Origin: Capronia americana
Taxonomy: Eukaryota > Ascomycota > Eurotiomycetes > Chaetothyriales > Herpotrichiellaceae
DNA length: 64,000 bases
Reading direction: 5' to 3'
NCBI GenBank assembly: GCA_016110215.1
Contig: JADWQD010000011.1
Location: forward strand, 806,001 to 870,000
In this document: positions 20,919-31,345 of the stretch, one piece after another
Position numbering within the stretch: position 1 is the first letter of the stretch
Layout: each line of letters opens with the position of its first letter
The notes under the pieces: generated by a model
What the model was told of the DNA's origin: nothing
Databases searched by the model: none
Seen by the model: only the letters and a program-made list of their open reading frames with translations
Translations under genes and position numbers: made by a program

Positions 20919-21824
20919 ATGGCCCCTGCTACCATTCCTGCGCCCCTCGCCGGCAAGGTGGCCATTGTCACGGGAGGTTCTCGGGGCATTGGCCGCGGCA
21001 TCGCCGTCCACTTCGCGACAAAGGGCATCGCCAAGATTGCCGTCACTTACGCTGCGAACGCCTCTGCCGCAGACGAGACCCTCGCACAGGTCCGCAAGGT
21101 CAACCCCAACATCAAAGCAACCGCATTCAAGGCGGATGTCTTGTCACCCACTTTCGCACAAGACGTGGTGGCCCAAGCCCTCGCGGACCTTTCGACCCAA
21201 ACCATCGACATCATCGTCTCCAACGCGCCATATGTCAACACAGAAGAAGCGCTCCCAATCGCATCCATGACCAAGAAAGTCTTCGACAATCTCCTGACCG
21301 GCAACGCCTGGGCACCAGTGCAACTCTTCCTCGCTGCTTTGCCACACATCCCGCGAGGCGGCCGCGTCATCATGATCAGCAGCACAGCCTCGAAGGCACC
21401 CAGCCCGGACCCTGTGGTCTGCTACGCCGTCTCCAAAGCGGCGCTCGACAGCTTCACACGCAGTCTTGCCCTGATATTCTCCGCGAAACATGGGATTACG
21501 ATCAATTCTGTGTCTGTGGGCGCTACCATGACAGACCTTGTCAGGATACCCATGGAAGCGGGTGTGTTGCCCCGAGAGTTGATTGATATGCTCGTTAGCA
21601 AGAATACTGCCGAGAAGAGGCTCGCGGAGGTTGAGGATATTGCAGGGATTGTGGGCTTCTTGGCTAGTGAGGAGAGTAGGTGGATCAATGGTGAGTTTAC
21701 CCGGTGCAGCGTGGGAGTTTTCAACATGTGGTTGCCTCCGACACGGGGCCTGGGATATGCTAACGACAAGGCAGGGAACAATGTACCTGCGAATGGTGGG
21801 TCTATGCTCGAGATCCAAGGGTGA
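20919..21824 (+). CDS. short-chain dehydrogenase/reductase (SDR)
   Basis: Two exons, 20919-21690 and 21775-21824, 273 aa. The start is the ATG at 20919 (MAPATIPAPLAGKVAIVTGG); the frame extends 5' only to a TTG. The cofactor site is TGGSRGIGRGIAVHF, catalytic Tyr and Lys are in CYAVSKAALDSF, and Ser is in VIMISSTASK. A Pro after the usual NA (VSNAPYVN) replaces the common NNAG. The C-terminus after splicing is SRWINGNNVPANGGSMLEIQG, which is the classic SDR ending. The 84-nt intron (GTGAGT..TAACGACAAGGCAG) is a multiple of three with no stop, so the unspliced message is also translatable. Cofactor preference is probably NADP(H) because strand 2 lacks Asp, an inference. It converges on a second SDR. 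Confidence 0.88.
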   Translation: MAPATIPAPLAGKVAIVTGGSRGIGRGIAVHFATKGIAKIAVTYAANASAADETLAQVRKVNPNIKATAFKADVLSPTFAQDVVAQALADLSTQTIDIIVSNAPYVNTEEALPIASMTKKVFDNLLTGNAWAPVQLFLAALPHIPRGGRVIMISSTASKAPSPDPVVCYAVSKAALDSFTRSLALIFSAKHGITINSVSVGATMTDLVRIPMEAGVLPRELIDMLVSKNTAEKRLAEVEDIAGIVGFLASEESRWINGEFTRCSVGVFNMWLPPTRGLGYANDKAGNNVPANGGSMLEIQG

Positions 21825-21889
21825 GACACAGGGAGCGACTATGGATGAGAGAAAGAAAAAGAGCCCATACATCCCGCTAGGTACTGTAC

Positions 21890-22746
21890 TCAGCACGCAA
21901 CACCACCGTCCGCCGAGAACGTTGCCCCTGTGGTGTAACTTGAATCATCACTGAGCACGAAACATATCGTCTTCGCCATGTCGTCGGCCGTGCCCAGCCG
22001 TTGCAGAGGTAAGGTCTTGTACGTGGTTGTCACGGGCCGTTCAGTCGTCCCGCCGTCCGACAACAACCTCGACAACATCGGCGTCTCGATCGGCCCACTA
22101 CAGTGGCGATCAGTCAGTCAGTCAGTCAGTTATTTCCCCCCTTGCGCCAGCAACGCAAAAATAGCAGAATCATGACTCACGGCGCGAGCACGTTGACCCT
22201 GATCCCCCGTTCCCCCACCTCCTTGGCCGCCGTCCGGCTCAAGCCGACGACGCCGTGCTTGCTGGTGCTGTAGGCCGCAATCCCAGGCCGGCCCATCACG
22301 CCGGCCAAGCTGGCCACGTTCAACACGCTGGCGCCCCGTTCCATGACCCTCAGTTCCGCCCTCAAACAATAAAACAGCCCCGTCAGGTTGATGCGCATGA
22401 TAAAGTCCCAGTGCTCGTTGCTGATGTCTACGAGATTGGTGAATATTTTCCCGCCCGGCGGGCCCTCCACGCCCGCGATGTTGGCCGCGCCGTCCAGCCT
22501 GCCGAACTCCTTGACCGTAGCGGCGATCCAGGCGTCGACTTGGCCCGAATCCGAGACGTCGACGCGCGTGCCCGTGACTTTGGTGCCCCCGGCTTTCAGT
22601 TCGTCGACAACCTTGTTGAGTGCCTCCTCGTTGACGTCGGAGAGGGCCAGCGATGCTCCTCGCGCGGCGGCGAGACGCGCTGTGGCGGCGCCGATCCCTG
22701 ACGCGCCGCCCGTAATGGCAATGACTTTGCCCTGAAGTTGCGCCAT
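21890..22746 (-). CDS. short-chain dehydrogenase/reductase, NAD-type
   Basis: Two exons, 22746-22181 and 22097-21890, 257 aa, start MAQLQGKVIAITGGASG. Motifs: TGGASGIGAATARLAA; acidic end of strand 2 (LALSDVNEEAL) pointing to NAD(H); NIAGVEG; Ser in VLNVASLAGVMG; YSTSKHGVVGLSR; then NVLAPGPIETPMLSR and FSADGGVAC at the end. The 83-nt intron ends CTGTAG and holds five CTGAC units. Likely an oxidoreductase of the FabG/2,5-dichloro-cyclohexadiene-diol-dehydrogenase-like group; substrate unknown. The two SDR stops are 65 bp apart and the two proteins are different subfamilies, so they are not a recent duplication. Confidence 0.9.
22111..22130 (-). repeat. (CTGA)n repeat inside the SDR intron, branch-site-like
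   Basis: The plus strand shows five copies of CAGT; on the transcribed strand this reads CTGACTGACTGACTGACTGA, ending 13 nt before the acceptor (exon 2 starts at 22097). Each CTGAC matches the fungal branch-site consensus CTRAY. Confidence 0.85.
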
Positions 22747-24736
22747 GATGTGAAGTACTTGAATCAAATATCCTACTTGTCAGTAGCTGAGTTACTGCGT
22801 TTGTTCTTTTCTTTCCCGATCTCTCTTCCCCGGCCTAGGTTCAAGGACACACAATATTCCGCGGCCGCCCCCAATGCCGCCTCGTCTTATGTACTGTGTA
22901 TGCCCCTTAGCCGGGGTGAGGGGTTTCCGAGGCACAATGGCCCAGCGGCCCAGCAAGGGCGGGGAGTACATCTGACGTTTCTCCGCATCAGACAGCATGT
23001 ACAGGACTCCGTCAGGCTTGTGAGATTGATTGTCTTGGCTACGGAGGACCTGGGGACTCAGTCGAGTATCCTACTGCCCGGGGGCACCATCGATGCAAGT
23101 ACTGTCCAGCCAGCACCCGAGTACAACAGAGCGTTGAGAAGCCCAGTTAAGCTTCCACTTTGCACATTCTGGTTTCCCCCGGCCAACCGCTTTTCTTCCC
23201 TATTGTTTTTCTGCGGGGATTAGTATGTCGAGGACAGGCACGCGCCGGCGACCGAAAGAGGTGAGGTCTGAAGTATCAAACGTGAAGTATGAAGGATTGA
23301 AATGTGAAAATGTTCGGATCGACAGTTGCTTAACCGTAGATACTTCACGCAAGGGAGCAGCTACATATCCGTCTCAACTCGAGCAATCACAGGTCCGCCG
23401 TCTCAGCCAGCTCGTCAGAACGTATACGCACTCGTATATAGATATCGGCTCTCGTCATGGTGTGTGTGATTAAGGTCGCGACTCCTGTTCACGACATGGA
23501 ATAGATACAAATTCTGACCTCTGAATCTAGTATCGGGCCCTCGATGGAGAATATGAAGCCTATTCTCTCCAAGGATATGGCCTAAGAACAAGAGCAGAGC
23601 AGAGCAGAGCAGAGCAGAGCAGAGCAGAGCAGAGCAGAGCAGAGCAGAGCAGAGCAGAGCAGATACATACTGTACTGTACTGTACTACACTACACTACAC
23701 TTCATTGTACTACTCCCCTTGAGACACAGACAGGAAGGAATGCAGCTTGGAGCGTCAATCTTCGCCTGTCTGTCCCTTATCCTATTCGCAGGAGCGCAGG
23801 GACAGGGATAAGCTTTTCGCACCCAGGTCTAAGTCCTAAGTCCTCGAAACACACTCACGCACATCCTCTCTCTAAGTACGAGCATGTCAAACCATCTCGG
23901 AAGTGGGAGGATGGTTGCGGTAGCGCTCCACACTCATACAGCACCGCGCCAACAGCCGGGGTATCCTAAGTAAAGTAATGATGTATCCTATTGTATTATA
24001 TCCCGTGAAGATGCGAGCTCGTCAAGCTTAGAACCTATCCCCCCTTCCCATGCGGATGGAGGACAGTCCTCGTTTTACCCTACCGAGCACTGCGTAAGTG
24101 TGTGTCTCTCAAGGCCTGAAATTCCCTTTGGATGGCCTCCGTGGGTAGAGGTATTGCACGACGATGCCGCCAAGATGGTGGCCAGGGTGGCCCGCCTCAT
24201 TTGTGGTGGGACGTGAGGACGTCAACCATCGGGGGAAGGAATCAACCACTCACACGGCTATCGGTGGACCCCTCGACGACCATCTGTGGGGGAGGGACGG
24301 GGAAATACCCCAAGCTTGTCGACGGCGGAGTTGTTTCGATCCGGGCCAAATGTTCGAGATTCTCCAGACTCCGTAGGCCGTACGACGTAATTAATACCCC
24401 CTGCGGCGACCAAGTGTAGGATTGATATAATTGAGATATAAATAAGATGTAAAGGTATGTTGTTTTGCAAAAGAGACTGGATGCAGCAGGCGATTGTACA
24501 ATAGGATAATCAGTGTCAAGGTCTGAATGTGATTTTATATTCGCTTACACTTACACTTACACTCACACTCACATTCGCCCACAGACATCCCTGACACCAT
24601 CACGCGACATACTGCATACTGGAACGCAAATTCGGCGTGGTTGTGTCGATTTCCTAGATCTGATACATCAAAGCACAGCACCATCCTGTTTCAGTTCAAT
24701 ATCCGCGCCCATCCCACCCACCTCACCCGCCTTACC
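22747..24736. other. 2-kb intergenic region with simple repeats
   Basis: No gene supported. A plus-strand frame at 22738-23223 has no domain. Besides the AGAGC array there are short arrays at 23667-23700 (TACTG x3 then TACAC x3) and 24543-24573 (TTACAC/TCACAC steps). The last 200 bp should hold the P450 promoter. Confidence 0.5.
23591..23663. repeat. pentanucleotide microsatellite (AGAGC)14
   Basis: Fourteen perfect AGAGC units, then AGA, in a gene-free stretch. Perfect copies indicate recent slippage. Confidence 0.95.
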
Positions 24737-26589
24737 ATGGCTGTTGGGATTGTCCTCCCCGGCATAGCTGGCCTGGTCGTGGCATTCGTGCTTTATGCCT
24801 TTCTCTTCATCGGCAGGCGAGAGAAAGGTCTCCCACCCGGTACGTACCTGCGCGCACGTTGGCACATATGGCTGCTACACACGCAGCAGTGTGACGACGA
24901 TACGCGACTAGCTTCAGTTTCGCCTCCGCCTCTGATATCCTACTCTAACTGACTCTAACCTCTTAATCGTAGGTCCCCCTACGGCTCCAATCATCGGCAA
25001 TCTTCACCAGATCCCGACCAAAGGATCATACCTGACCTTCACGCAGTGGGCGCGGCAGTACGGCGGCATCTTCTCGCTCAAGCTCGGCCCCGGCACGGCC
25101 ATTGTGCTCACGTCGCGCGCGCACGTCAAGCAGCTCATCGACAAGAAATCGACCATCTACTCGGACCGGCCGCACAGCTACGTGTCGCACAACCTGATCA
25201 CGGGCGGCGACCACGTGCTCATCGCCCACTATGGCAAGACGTGGCAGAAGTACCGCAAGACCATCCACCAGCACTTCATGGAGTCGATCGTGACCAGGGA
25301 CCACCTGCCGCTCCAGCACGCCGAGGCCAGCCAGCTGCTGCACGACATGCTGACCCTCCCGGACCTGCACATGGACCACCCGAAGCGGTACACCAACAGC
25401 ATCGCGTGCGCGACCATCTGGGGCGTCCGCTCGCCCACGGTCGACACCCCACACATGCGCCGCCTGTACGAGCTGATGGAGGACTGGTCCGTGGTCATGG
25501 AGCCCGGGAACACGCCGCCCGTCGACATCTTCCCATTCTTGCACTACGTGCCGGAGAAGCTGTTTGGGAATTGGCGCAGCCGGGCCGCTGGCGTGGGCGA
25601 CGCCATGAACGCCTTGTACAACGATATGCTGACCGGCTTGGAGAAGAGGAGAGACGCCGTGGGGAGCAAGTTCTCCTTCATGGACAGGGTGCTAGATCAG
25701 AAGGACAAGCTCGAGCTGAACAGGCATCAGCTGTACTTCTTGGGCGGGACCATGATGGAGGGCGCGAGCGATACGAGCTCCAGTATCATCATTGCAGCCA
25801 TCCAGGCGTTCATCAAGTGGCCCGAGGTGATGCGGAAAGCGCAAATGGAGATTGACTCGGTCATGGGCGAGGATAGGTCGCCGTTGTGGTCAGATTACGC
25901 GCAGTTGCCCTACGTGGCCGCGACGGTCAAGGAAGCTATGCGCTGGAGACCAGGTAAGATTTCCTGCTTGCAAAGAGTCTCGAGATGCCGCTTCATGCCT
26001 GACTATTGTTGTAGTGGTGCCGCTGGCTTTTCCCCATGCCGTCGACCAGGGTAAGTTGAGCTCCTCACGTCTCACGTCTAAGTTAGCAATCATCTGACAT
26101 ACGGCATGAACAGATGACTGGATCGACGGATACAAGATCCCCAAGGGTTCTGTAATCTTCATCAATGCGTGGGGTCTACACCACGATGAGCAGCGCTTCC
26201 CGAACCCCGATATCTTCGATCCCGACCACTACAAGGGTGTCACGGCATTGGCATCAGAACTCGCTCAATCTGTCAACCCGGACGACAGGGACCACTACGG
26301 CTATGGCTCAGGAAGACGCCTGTGTCCCGGCATTCATCTGGCAGAGCGAAACCTGTTTCTCGGAATATCCAAGCTCCTGTGGGCGTTCGACTTTGCGCCT
26401 GGCAAGGATGAGGATGGGAACCCCATCATGCCAGATACGAATCCGACAACGGGCTACAGTGAAGGTTTCTTGGTGTGCGCGAAGCCTTACGCCCTAGAAG
26501 TCAAAGTGAGATCCGAGAAGAGGCGGGAGACTATTCTCAAGGAATTTGAGGCTGCCAAGAGGGATGTCTTCTCGGCCTTTGATGGGTAG
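24737..26589 (+). CDS. cytochrome P450 monooxygenase
   Basis: Four exons, 24737-24839, 24973-25953, 26015-26050 and 26114-26589, 531 aa; introns 133, 61 and 63 nt. One N-terminal membrane anchor (VLPGIAGLVVAFVLYAFLF) then the Pro-rich hinge LPPGPPTAPIIGN. I-helix EGASDTSSSI supplies the acid-alcohol pair, K-helix is VKEAMRWRP (E-x-x-R), the PERF region is FDPDHY, and the heme loop is GYGSGRRLCPGIHLAERN with axial Cys 444. Length and order are normal for an ER-bound class II P450. The hinge GPPTAPIIGNLHQIP and the Tyr-rather-than-Phe heme loop resemble the O-methylsterigmatocystin-oxidoreductase-like (CYP64-type) clan common in Pezizomycotina, but the substrate is unknown. No polyketide or peptide synthetase lies nearby; two SDRs do. 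Confidence 0.92.
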
Positions 26590-27223
26590 GAGTCAGTTGA
26601 AGCGGGCCAAAATTGAAATTTACAGTGGTAAGGGATAGTGGCAAAGAAATACCTGCGCATTTTTGAAGAACTTGATTGAATTAGTGAGAGTCCTGAGTGG
26701 CCGTGCGACGTTACCGTCGCGTCGACGAGGAGAATAATGATCATTCTGCAGACTGCGTCAGTCGGACCTTCGGAAGAGCGGAGATGGGCCCTTGCTAACC
26801 TTTTTGGCTACTGCCCATTTCCATCCTCAAGAAGCCATAAGCCCGTGAAGCCTGTCTGAGGGAGGTGGTTTTAGTACGTCGCTTCTTCGACCCAGCGCCA
26901 CCTGGACTTGCAGGAGGCGGTAGAGCGGCCGATTTTCTAGGTTGCACTGAGCCATCCATTTCGGAGTAGATGCCACGACATGTCTTGAAGACAATTCCAC
27001 TGACTGCCCACTTCGCACGCAATACGATCCGATTCCCATATACCGACTCCAAGGTCTGCAATGTAGATAGATGCCTGGATACCAGGTCTGCTGTCGATGG
27101 TAAGGTGAAAGCTTTGTCAGTCGAAGCAGAGAACGCTTCGACAGCCGCAGTGATTCTCCATGAATCTGGTGCCGCCTGATAATTCTTGTTTGTGTGGCAC
27201 TTCAAGCCAATCAGTAAGGGTTC
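26590..27223. other. intergenic, weak minus-strand frame
   Basis: A minus-strand frame 27205-26795 (136 codons, TTG-opened) is basic with the run GSKKRRTKTTSLRQASR. There is no usable upstream ATG, so I do not call it. The rest is 3' flank of the P450 and of FAL1. Confidence 0.35.
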
Positions 27224-28517
27224 CTAAGTCAACAGATCGGCCACATTCATGGGCATCTCGTCGATTTGGGTCGAATAGTAGAGTTCGATGTCGCGCAGGA
27301 TGCGGACATCCTCACTGGTGACGAAGTTGATGGCCACGCCCTTGCGACCAAATCTCCCACTGCGTCCGATTCTGTGGATGTAGTTCTCTCGGTTGCTGGG
27401 TAGGTCGTAGTTGATGACAAGACTCACTTGCTGGACGTCGATGCCGCGGGCCCAGACGTCTGTGCTGATCAGAACTCGGCTGTTGCCCTGCCTGAAGTCC
27501 GACATGATGCTATCACGTTCCTTCTGGGGCATCTCTCCGTGCATGCTGCTGACTGTGAAATTGGCCTCGCGCATCTTGTCCGTAAGCCAGTCGACCTTGC
27601 GCCGCGTGTTACAGAAGATGACGGCCTGAGTAATTGTGAGAGTGTCATAAAGGTCACACAAGGTGTCGAACTTCCATTCCTCCTTTTCGACAGCGATGAA
27701 GTACTGCTTGAGGCCTTCGAGAGTGAGCTCATCACGCTTGACCAGGATACGGACAGGGTCGGTCATGAACTTGGTGGTCATGTCCAGCACGTCGTAAGGG
27801 AGGGTGGCGGAAACGACGACGACTTGGGTCGCAGGAGGGAGGTATCGGTAGACATCGTAGATCTGCTCTCTAAAACCGCGGTTGAGGAGTTCGTCTGCTT
27901 CATCGAGAACCAGCATCTTGATGTGTCGAGTGCGCAGGTTTCGTCTTCGGATCATGTCCGCCACTCGGCCCGGGGTACCTGACACGACATGTTGACCGTA
28001 GTCGAGTTTCCTGATGTCTTCGCCGACGTTTGTGCCACCAATGCAGGCGTGACACTGTACATTCATGTAGTCGCCCAGAGCCATGATGACGCTCTGGATC
28101 TGGGTTGCAAGTTCGCGCGTTGGGGACAGAACGAGAGCTGGACGATTGTTAGCGCCGCCTCCATACTAATTCGTTCTCTCGCACCTTGAGTCTCTCGAAC
28201 CGAGGTCTCGATGATCTGCAGAATACTGATCGAGAAGGTGGCAGTCTTGCCCGTGCCTGATTGCGCCTGCGCGATCGTGTCTCTTCCCTTGCAGATCTGT
28301 ACAATGGCTCGTGACTGTACAGCAGAGGGCGATTCGTATCCGTAAGCGTAGATGCCGCGAAGGAGATTTTCCTTGAGGTGCATGTCCTCAAAGGTCGGCG
28401 CGACTGTCACCTCCTTCGAGGTCGAGAACTCCATCCGGTCTGCAGGCTGTGAGTTGCAGGTTCAGATGACTCTCTGGGAGACTTACCATCTGCGGTTCTG
28501 TCAATGCCTTCTGCCAT
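27224..28517 (-). CDS. fal1: ATP-dependent RNA helicase FAL1 (eIF4A-III-like DEAD box)
   Basis: Three exons, 28517-28487, 28439-28185 and 28137-27224, 399 aa, which is the usual length. Both introns are 47 nt. Motifs in order: Q-motif region (FEDMHLKENLLRGIYAYGYE), AQSGTGKT (I), SPTRELA (Ia), GTPGR (Ib), DEAD (II), SAT (III), IFCNTRRKVDWL (IV), STDVWARGIDVQQVS (V) and HRIGRSGRFGRKG (VI). The C-terminal sequence IELYYSTQIDEMPMNVADLL is typical of FAL1/eIF4A3 rather than of translation-initiation eIF4A. In yeast FAL1 acts in the nucleolus in 18S pre-rRNA maturation; in fungi that keep an exon-junction complex the same protein may serve there. The first exon holds only 10 codons. Confidence 0.95.
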
Positions 28518-29303
28518 TTTGGGTTGTGCAGCACGGTATGTAGGTGGAGTTAGATACAGTTGAGATTGGTGGCTGTAAAGATTTGGTGATGGCGATGCGC
28601 TGCGACCGAAGAGAAACTGAAGAGTTGGTGAAATGACAGAAGGACCCACACGAAAGTGGCTAGTGAACAGGCAGCATGTTTGATTTGCTGGAATGAGTTG
28701 CTAGCGTCCGAGTGAGCAGGCTAGGACTTGTACTCCGTACTTGGAGTCGTTACCTATTTCTCGTTTACATTTACTTGACGCTTCATTCTCTAAACATGAC
28801 CATGTATGCTCTAAGACTTCGCAAGTTAATCCATCATTCCATGCCGCCTTCGAGCGTACGGAGTAGAGAGTAGAGTGTAGCCGGACTACGTACGAGCCCA
28901 TTGATTCCAGCTATTAAATAGGCATCCTCCGGTATTCGGGTTCTGGTTCTGGTGTTAACGGTGGAGGCGTCGCGTCCCGTCACTCGAAGGGTAAGGTAAG
29001 CGATCGGTCAGGCATCATGGAGCGAAGGATGGCTTTTCAAGTGTTTTTTTTTGGTGTTTGTCCAAGAAGACAAAAAAGAGAAAAGGAAAAGGGAAAAGAA
29101 AAGCGCTCTCTCAACGCTTAAGCCCCGAAGGGCGCCGGCCACGAACCCCAGCAGCCAGCACACAGCACACAGCACACAGCAGACGACACCAACAACAACA
29201 CCACCGAACACATCCCACCACAAGCCACCACAGAAACCACCGCCACCCCCAAGACCGACCGTGACTGGACGCCCTCTCTGACGAGGCCCAACACCCGGGC
29301 ACC
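28518..29303. other. intergenic, promoter of FAL1 and 3' flank of the Gly/Glu-rich gene
   Basis: No gene. At 29041-29105 there are T-rich then AAAAG-rich tracts, and at 29155-29180 a CAGCACA repeat. Both belong to the 3' flank of the neighbour. Confidence 0.45.
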
Positions 29304-30216
29304 TCACTCGTCTTTCTCCTCACCAAGCCGGGCGCGGAGAGAGGCAATCTCCAGCTCGGCATCCCGAAGGCGTGCCTCGCTGTCGAGAGCGCGCTCTCTC
29401 CACCCTCCAGCCTGGATCTGGAAATCGATGAGCTCGATCCCCAGGCGCAAGGCCTCGTCTCGGAGACCCCCGATGCCCGCTTGGACATCGTTGGCGATCT
29501 CCCTGGCCTCGACCACGGACTCCCACAACAAACCAACGGCCTCGTAGATCCCCTCGCTGGCTGCGAGGATCTCCGCGCGAGCGCGCATGGCTGCTGGATG
29601 GCCCCGTTGGCCGGGGACCAGAGGGATCGCGACGTCCAACGCGTCGACTTCCTCAAGAACCTCGCTCAAGTGAGCGAGCCCAGCGCGGAGGCGCTCCGCA
29701 ACCGGGGCGTCAACCTCATCGAGGTTGATGCGCTCGGCCTCCTCTTCCTCTTCCACCACCACCTCCTCCTCCTCTTCTGGGGCCGGAGCCCGACCACCAC
29801 CAGACAGACCACCAGAGAGACCACCAGACACACCAGACACACCAGAGGGGCAACCAGGGGAGGCACCAGAGGCACCACCAACAGCGTCACCAGGGACACC
29901 AACACCAACACCACCCGACACACCACCGCCGCCCTCCGCTCCCGAGGTGCCAGGCGCAGCCTCAGTGCTGCCCTCACCTTTGTCTTCGGGATTGGCCAGC
30001 ACGTCGCTGGCGCTGGCATCGGCAAGCGGATCGGCGGTGTCCATCCCTTGCTCAGCTTGCTCTTGCTCTTGCTCCTCTGGCCGGACATCTGAGACCTCAC
30101 TTCCAGATGTAGGAACTACGAGGTGTTGTTAGCTAGCGATCTCTTGTGAAGGAGAAACCGCGATGGGTCTGAAGTGGTGCCACCGACTTACCTGTGGGAG
30201 AATTCTGTGATGCCAT
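29304..30216 (-). CDS. orphan Gly/Glu-rich protein with coiled-coil C-terminus
   Basis: Two exons, 30216-30192 and 30115-29304, 278 aa; the 75-nt intron runs GTAAGT to CTAACAACACCTCGTAG. Composition is split: residues ~35-110 are Gly/Ser/Val/Pro-rich with GVSGGLSGGLSGGG-type steps, residues ~113-130 are almost all Glu/Val (EEEEEVVVEEEEEAE), and from ~130 a long predicted helix follows (HLSEVLEEVDAL, EAREIANDVQ, ARLRDAELEIASLRARL), likely a coiled coil ending in acidic residues. No known domain. It looks fast-evolving and could be lineage-specific. The first exon is 25 nt, and the region just upstream is a minisatellite. Confidence 0.7.
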
Positions 30217-31345
30217 TTTGGACTGAGCTGTCGCGTCGGTATGAAGGTCTGAAAAGGTTGAGAGAGGTGTTGATTGATGCTGAGATGAGTGACGGTCTCA
30301 GAGTCCGAGAGTCTGACGGTCAAAAAAAGGTGAGGTACGTATCAATACGGTCTGAGATACGGTCTAAGACGATCGCGACGGAGAGTGAGAAGTGGTGACT
30401 TTGTTGCGCTGTGATTATTGTCGGTCTGACAGTCTGAAGAAACGGTGAGATGGGTATTGACACAGCCTGGGATGATCGCGACAGAGTGTGAGAAGCGGGT
30501 GACTGGTGTGCGCTGTGATCGTCGTCGGTCTGACAGTCTGAAGAAACGGTGAGATGCGTATTAATATGATCGAAGATGATCACGATGAAAGTTTGAGAAG
30601 TTTGAGAAGTGTGACTTTCTGTCGCTTTGTGATGGTTGTCGATCTGATACTCTGAAGAAAAGACGAGGCAGGCAGGTGTGTGATTGACGCTGTCTGTCTG
30701 AGACGATCGCGATCAAGTATGAGAAGGAAGACTTTATGCGTCGTCGTGGTCGTCGTCGTGGTGTTGAAAAGACGATGGCGTGAGTGATATGATACGAAGC
30801 GACAAGACGAGACGAGACGATGTGATGAAGTTGGAGTTGCGACAAGATCAGAAGAAAAGAAAAGAAAGAGAAAGAAAATATAAGAAGTCGCCAGCAGAGA
30901 TTGTGCGATTGTCACTATCGCCGTCACCGCCATTGTTCTGTCGGACCCGGACCTTCCACTTCACTTCATCTTTCCTCCTTCACGGACCTCGTTCGGTACT
31001 GCCGAGGTGAACGAACGAACGATTGATCAGGTGGGAATTGATCGCCCTGTGCCTCTGGTAGCGGTGCGAGGCTCTCTGCTCCGGGAGGAGTGCGAAATGG
31101 TAGAGAGTGGTTGTGGGATGATATACGGAGACATGTAGAATGTAGGGAGGCATGGACCATACTGGGCCAGGATGAAGGAGTGCGACAGTGTCGTTTACCA
31201 AAGTTCAGCAATAGCAACAGCAACAGCAACAACACCGGCACCAGCAGTCCTGTCGTTCATTGTATTGTCGTTACGTGTCGTGACATAGGGATTTATATAC
31301 CTTATGCAGAAATAAGGCCAAGTTCAGCTCAGCTCAGCGCACCGC
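30217..31345. other. intergenic region dominated by repeats
   Basis: Contains the minisatellite of 30233-30736, a GTCGTC-type tract at 30736-30765, an AAGAAAAGAAAGAGAAAG tract (30852-30880) and an AGCAAC repeat at 31206-31235. Minus-strand frames here are Ser/Thr/His-rich translations of the repeats and are not called. Confidence 0.6.
30233..30736. repeat. minisatellite, imperfect units of 104-114 bp
   Basis: Units start near 30307, 30421, 30525 and 30639 with the shared opening TCGGTCTGACAGTCTGAAGA, then (A)CGGTGAGATG..GTATT, GATGATCGCGAC, GAGTGAGAAG and GTGACT..GCGCTGTGATNNT. Spacings are 114, 104 and 114 bp. A more degraded unit precedes from 30233. The middle two units are the best preserved; the outer ones diverge. 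Confidence 0.8.

Noticed and set aside
23591..23663. CRISPR-like array
   Set aside because: A 5-bp simple repeat without spacers in a eukaryotic genome, so a microsatellite.
25046..25855. 269-codon plus-strand frame rich in His/Arg/Ala
   Set aside because: Out-of-frame shadow of the GC-rich P450 exon 2; no motif of its own.
20919..26589. Secondary-metabolite biosynthesis cluster
   Set aside because: No backbone enzyme (PKS, NRPS, terpene cyclase, DMATS) in the window; kept only as a weak neighbour observation.
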